From contig CM046851.1 of NCBI GenBank assembly GCA_025618425.1, forward strand, positions 30,795,754 through 30,859,753: a DNA stretch of 64,000 nucleotides, given 5' to 3'. Position 1 is the stretch's first letter. Each line of letters opens with the position of its first letter. This DNA is from Heliocidaris tuberculata (Eukaryota; Echinodermata; Echinoidea; Camarodonta; Echinometridae). Below, piece by piece: positions 61,061 to 64,000 of the stretch. The notes beneath the pieces were generated by a model. The model was not told the origin of the DNA. It was given only the letters and a program-made list of their open reading frames with translations, and searched no databases. The position numbers and the translations under genes are program-made.

Positions 61061-61557
61061 TTAAAGGGGGTACCCAATGCTGAAACAATGTTAGTTCATT
61101 TAAAAGATCATGATTTTATTAGCAGAAAATCATCTGCCTTAAGTTTTTTTTAAATTCGTGTTGCCAGAAAAATCCCCGAAATATGGTAAGACTTCAGGAT
61201 ATTTTGGCCCCTCAGCTGTGTCCCAATTTCAGCTAGGTAACCACAATGACGTCAAAGTGGTTACCCAGGTTCGCGTATTGCAGATGTGTTGCGCGCTAGA
61301 CTGTACAAAATGCATTACACCTTGCGCGCATTTTGCTATAATTGCGCGACAAGGTAACCACTTTGACGTCATTGTGGTTACCTAGCTGAAATTGGGACAC
61401 AGCTGAGGGGCCAAAATATCCTGAAATCTTACCATATTTCGGGGATTTTCTGGCAACACGAATTAAAAAAAAAATTTAAGGCAGATGATTTTCTTCTAAT
61501 AAAATCATGATCTTTTAAATGAACTAACATTGTTTCAGCATTGGGTACCCCCTTTAA
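61061..61557. mobile_element. Large near-perfect palindrome (205-bp arms, 87-bp spacer)
   Basis: Outer ends ttaaagggggtaccc and gggtacccccttta. The arms differ at few positions. The inner end of each arm is ggtaaccacaatgacgtcaa / its complement, carrying a full TGACGTCA site. No coding sequence. Confidence 0.9.
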
Positions 61558-61792
61558 TACCACTAACCATGCCACTAACTCTTTAAATATTTTAAAAAAC
61601 TGCACTACGCACGCGTCAATGCCCTCGTATAAGAACATGCCTTGATACTTCATTATTAGGCTTACTACAGTATCTCATTTTCTGACTGTTCACAGTCCCG
61701 CCACCTGTATAATTGTACTTGTTGAACTTAGTTCCAGTCCTAGTTTCAGTCTATCTTTTATCAAAGGAAATGCATTCTTCTGAAAAGATGAT

Positions 61793-62183
61793 GGGATGTA
61801 TGGTGGTTGATCCAGTGTCCGAACACTTTTCAGAAAATCAACGAAAGCAAATAAAATATGAAACGAATATCTGTCAAACTATACATAATGAATACTCAAA
61901 GTCCTACAAAAAAAGAAGTTGATGGAATTTTAAAAAGACAACGTAGATTTAATACGATATTCCCTTCCGAGTGAACCCCTTCCCAACTACGCGGCGTTTT
62001 GGTCCCTTGAAAAAGGTACCGTATTTCCGAACGTGTGAAACCTATGGGGAAAAAGATACAACCTTTGTTTCAATAGTGTGGTTTTCATACGCGTAATCCC
62101 ACGCGTATGAAAACCCATTTCAGGCGCTTAACTGTACACGTTCGGTAATACAATCTGTTCGGAATTACAATCCTTGACTATAC
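61793..62183 (-). repeat. Dispersed ~390-bp element, copy B (inverted)
   Basis: Reverse-complement counterpart of 7469-7862, matching over the whole length with scattered substitutions and small indels. Confidence 0.8.
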
Positions 62184-63640
62184 AAATTATAAGCTGAACA
62201 TCAAGACAGTTATCATATAAACGTTTCAGTGTATATGTGTACATATAGACTTTGAACTTGAGTATCATATTATGTACATACATATACCGAACTTATCAGA
62301 ACATAGGCAAACAGTTCTCATGCAGGCGTTCAACAGACCTTCCTGCCCTTTTGAGAGAAAAAATGTACAGATGAATCTTAGCTCAGCAATTTTAGCGAGG
62401 TATGAATTTATGCTCATTTTGTCGAGAATTTGTACCCATTCTGCCGAATAGAAAACGATGTCACTAACATTGTGTGTTAGTGACACAGCTAGACACAGCT
62501 TGAGAACAACACTGAGTGCATGAAAATGGGGGGAAGGGGGCATAGTATAATGTCCTTGGGGAACCTTCATCTTCTGGCTTTCTGCCTTTCATGTTATATT
62601 ACATTATTCAATCATATCATTCTTTTTTTCCAAATTAAGGTTATTTTTGAAACACCACACTGCTTGGATAGATAGTATAACGAAATGACTGAAGGAGAGA
62701 GGAAGAAAATTAGGCCAACGATTGAGAAGGCAAGAAACAGAGAGTTGTCGAACAAGCTGACAGTCTATGGCAAGGAAAGAGAGAAAGATAGAGAGAGAGA
62801 GAGAGGGGGCGGGGGGGGGGTATATTTTCCAAAATAAGACGGCTATGCTTCACTTGTCTGTAATATGTAGGCCTAAGCAGTGGCATAGTCAGGATTTTTC
62901 AATAGCGGGGGGGGGGGGGGGGGGGGCAGACATGAAGGATCCAACCGCATAGCCATACATGGTAGCCAGGATTTCATTGTATAGGGGGCGGTTGTGAGCA
63001 CGCAAAGCGTGCGATATTGGTGATGAGCACGCGAAGCGTACTCCCCAGGAGGGTGTGTGCAGGGAGGGGGAAGTCCCCCCCCCCCTCCCGCGCGAAGTGC
63101 GAAAGCTCTGATGTTTTATAGCAAAATTTGAGAGAAATTAAGATAACGGCTTAGCACCTTTTTTTTAGGTGGAAAGACTGCTTTTGAATTATTTGGACGC
63201 AATACTACACTGTATATAACAGGGAGGGGGGAATTTCCCCTTTCCCTTTGACGTTTTAGCAAATTTTGAGAGAAAGATAACGGCTCGTAGCGCCTTTCTA
63301 GGCTTTTTTCTCTCACTTCCTCAGCTTTTTCTCTCTCGCTTTTTTTTTTAAAGGGGCTGAATAGGGGGGGGGGCATGGCCCCCTTGTACCCCCCTTTTCT
63401 ACGCCAGTGGGCCTAAGTATGATACTGTTTGTTTTGAGTGCAAGTGTTTTAGCGGTCTTTTAATCATTTTCTTATCTGTGAACTGCTTAGCTGAGGATCA
63501 CTTTTGACAACCAGACAGTTATTTTGATACTTCCTAGTAACTATCATCTACTTAACAAGAAAGCCATCCAACTTGGAGAACATACTGTTGCCACAAGCAC
63601 ATATTCATAACCAGACGTCACAATCACTCGCCCGTTGACA
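62184..63640. other. Intergenic sequence with repeat debris
   Basis: G20 at 62907, short palindromic 'gcacgcRaagcgt' motifs at 62998-63035 and poly-C near 63077. No gene supported until the P450 exon. Confidence 0.5.
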
Positions 63641-63654
63641 ACCTTATTCTCGCC

Positions 63655-63820
63655 ATGGACTACGGTGTCATTCTCCCTATCATTCTCCTGGTCGGCTCAT
63701 TCTTCTTGACATTCCTTCTCGCCAAGGCCATCCGTGTCATCATCCTCATCAGCAGGTTCCAGGGACCACTAGCATTACCCATCGTCGGGAACACCTATGC
63801 CTTCAAAAGCGGCGAAAGAG
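63655..63820 (+). CDS. Cytochrome P450, first coding exon (CYP4 clan likely)
   Basis: Start in a strong context GCCATGG. Encodes a hydrophobic N-terminal membrane anchor (MDYGVILPIILLVGSFFLTF), then RFQGPLALPIVGNTYAF, the Pro-rich hinge motif (GPxALPIVGN) typical of microsomal P450s and seen in CYP4 members. Donor AGAG|GTAAAT at 63821. Heme-binding and other exons lie beyond the window, so the family is provisional. Confidence 0.7.
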
Positions 63821-63896
63821 GTAAATATCACCAGTAAAGACCATGATGATAAAGCGATAACTACTGTTATAAAAATGCAGGCTATAAGGTGGGTTA

Positions 63897-64000
63897 TGGT
63901 GGTAGTGATTTTTTTGTTGTTGTTGTTGTCATGGTAGTGGCGGTATCGGTTGTGGCGATTGTGGTATACTGGTGGTGGTGATGGTGATGATGGTGATGAT
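63897..64000. repeat. GTT/GGT/GAT simple sequence
   Basis: Degenerate trinucleotide array in the first intron of the P450 gene, running off the window end. Confidence 0.8.

Noticed and set aside
62265..62570. 101-codon minus-strand frame
   Set aside because: No motif, no splice context, composition like surrounding intergenic DNA.

Overview
The window looks like nuclear DNA from an intron-rich marine deuterostome, most likely a sea urchin. The basis is deuterostome-like gene content with many short GT-AG exons, abundant foldback MITEs, a non-LTR retroelement with a 2A-like motif, and Helitron-like elements with tandem cores. The species is an inference; no marker in the window fixes it.

Layout. 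1-1496 (minus): first two coding exons of renalase (RNLS). 1500-8960: nested MITEs and foldback repeats, no gene I trust. 8989-30125 (plus): a complete 15-coding-exon IGHMBP2/SMUBP2 helicase gene whose exons join in frame to 1043 codons plus stop. 30126-34310: intergenic, with a retroelement 3' end and a THAP fragment. 34322-46734 (minus): SNRPC, the U1 snRNP protein U1-C, rebuilt from five coding exons; its 8-nt first coding exon lies 8.2 kb upstream of the second. That intron holds a degenerate non-LTR retrotransposon, itself split by a DNA transposon. 50658-52513 (minus): an intronless FEM1-like ankyrin gene broken by one frameshift. 52560-63600: repeats, several of them large palindromes. 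63655-63820 (plus): first exon of a probable CYP4-clan cytochrome P450.

The most striking observation is that four introns in three unrelated genes each begin with a tandem minisatellite whose unit is a copy of the end of the upstream exon plus its 5' splice site. They follow RNLS exon 2, IGHMBP2 exons 8 and 14, and SNRPC exon 3. The last three arrays hold about 13 to 16 donor-like sites in a row, and the reading frames checked across them soon reach stops. One array sits in the gene for U1-C, a protein that helps U1 snRNP recognise 5' splice sites. A second pattern is a set of three Helitron-like elements whose head and tail stems differ in sequence but stay complementary, with the head able to pair either with itself or with the tail.

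The genes are functionally unrelated (NAD(P)H metabolism, helicase, splicing, ubiquitin ligase adaptor, oxidase) and show no operon-like logic. RNLS and IGHMBP2 are divergent; IGHMBP2 and SNRPC are convergent.
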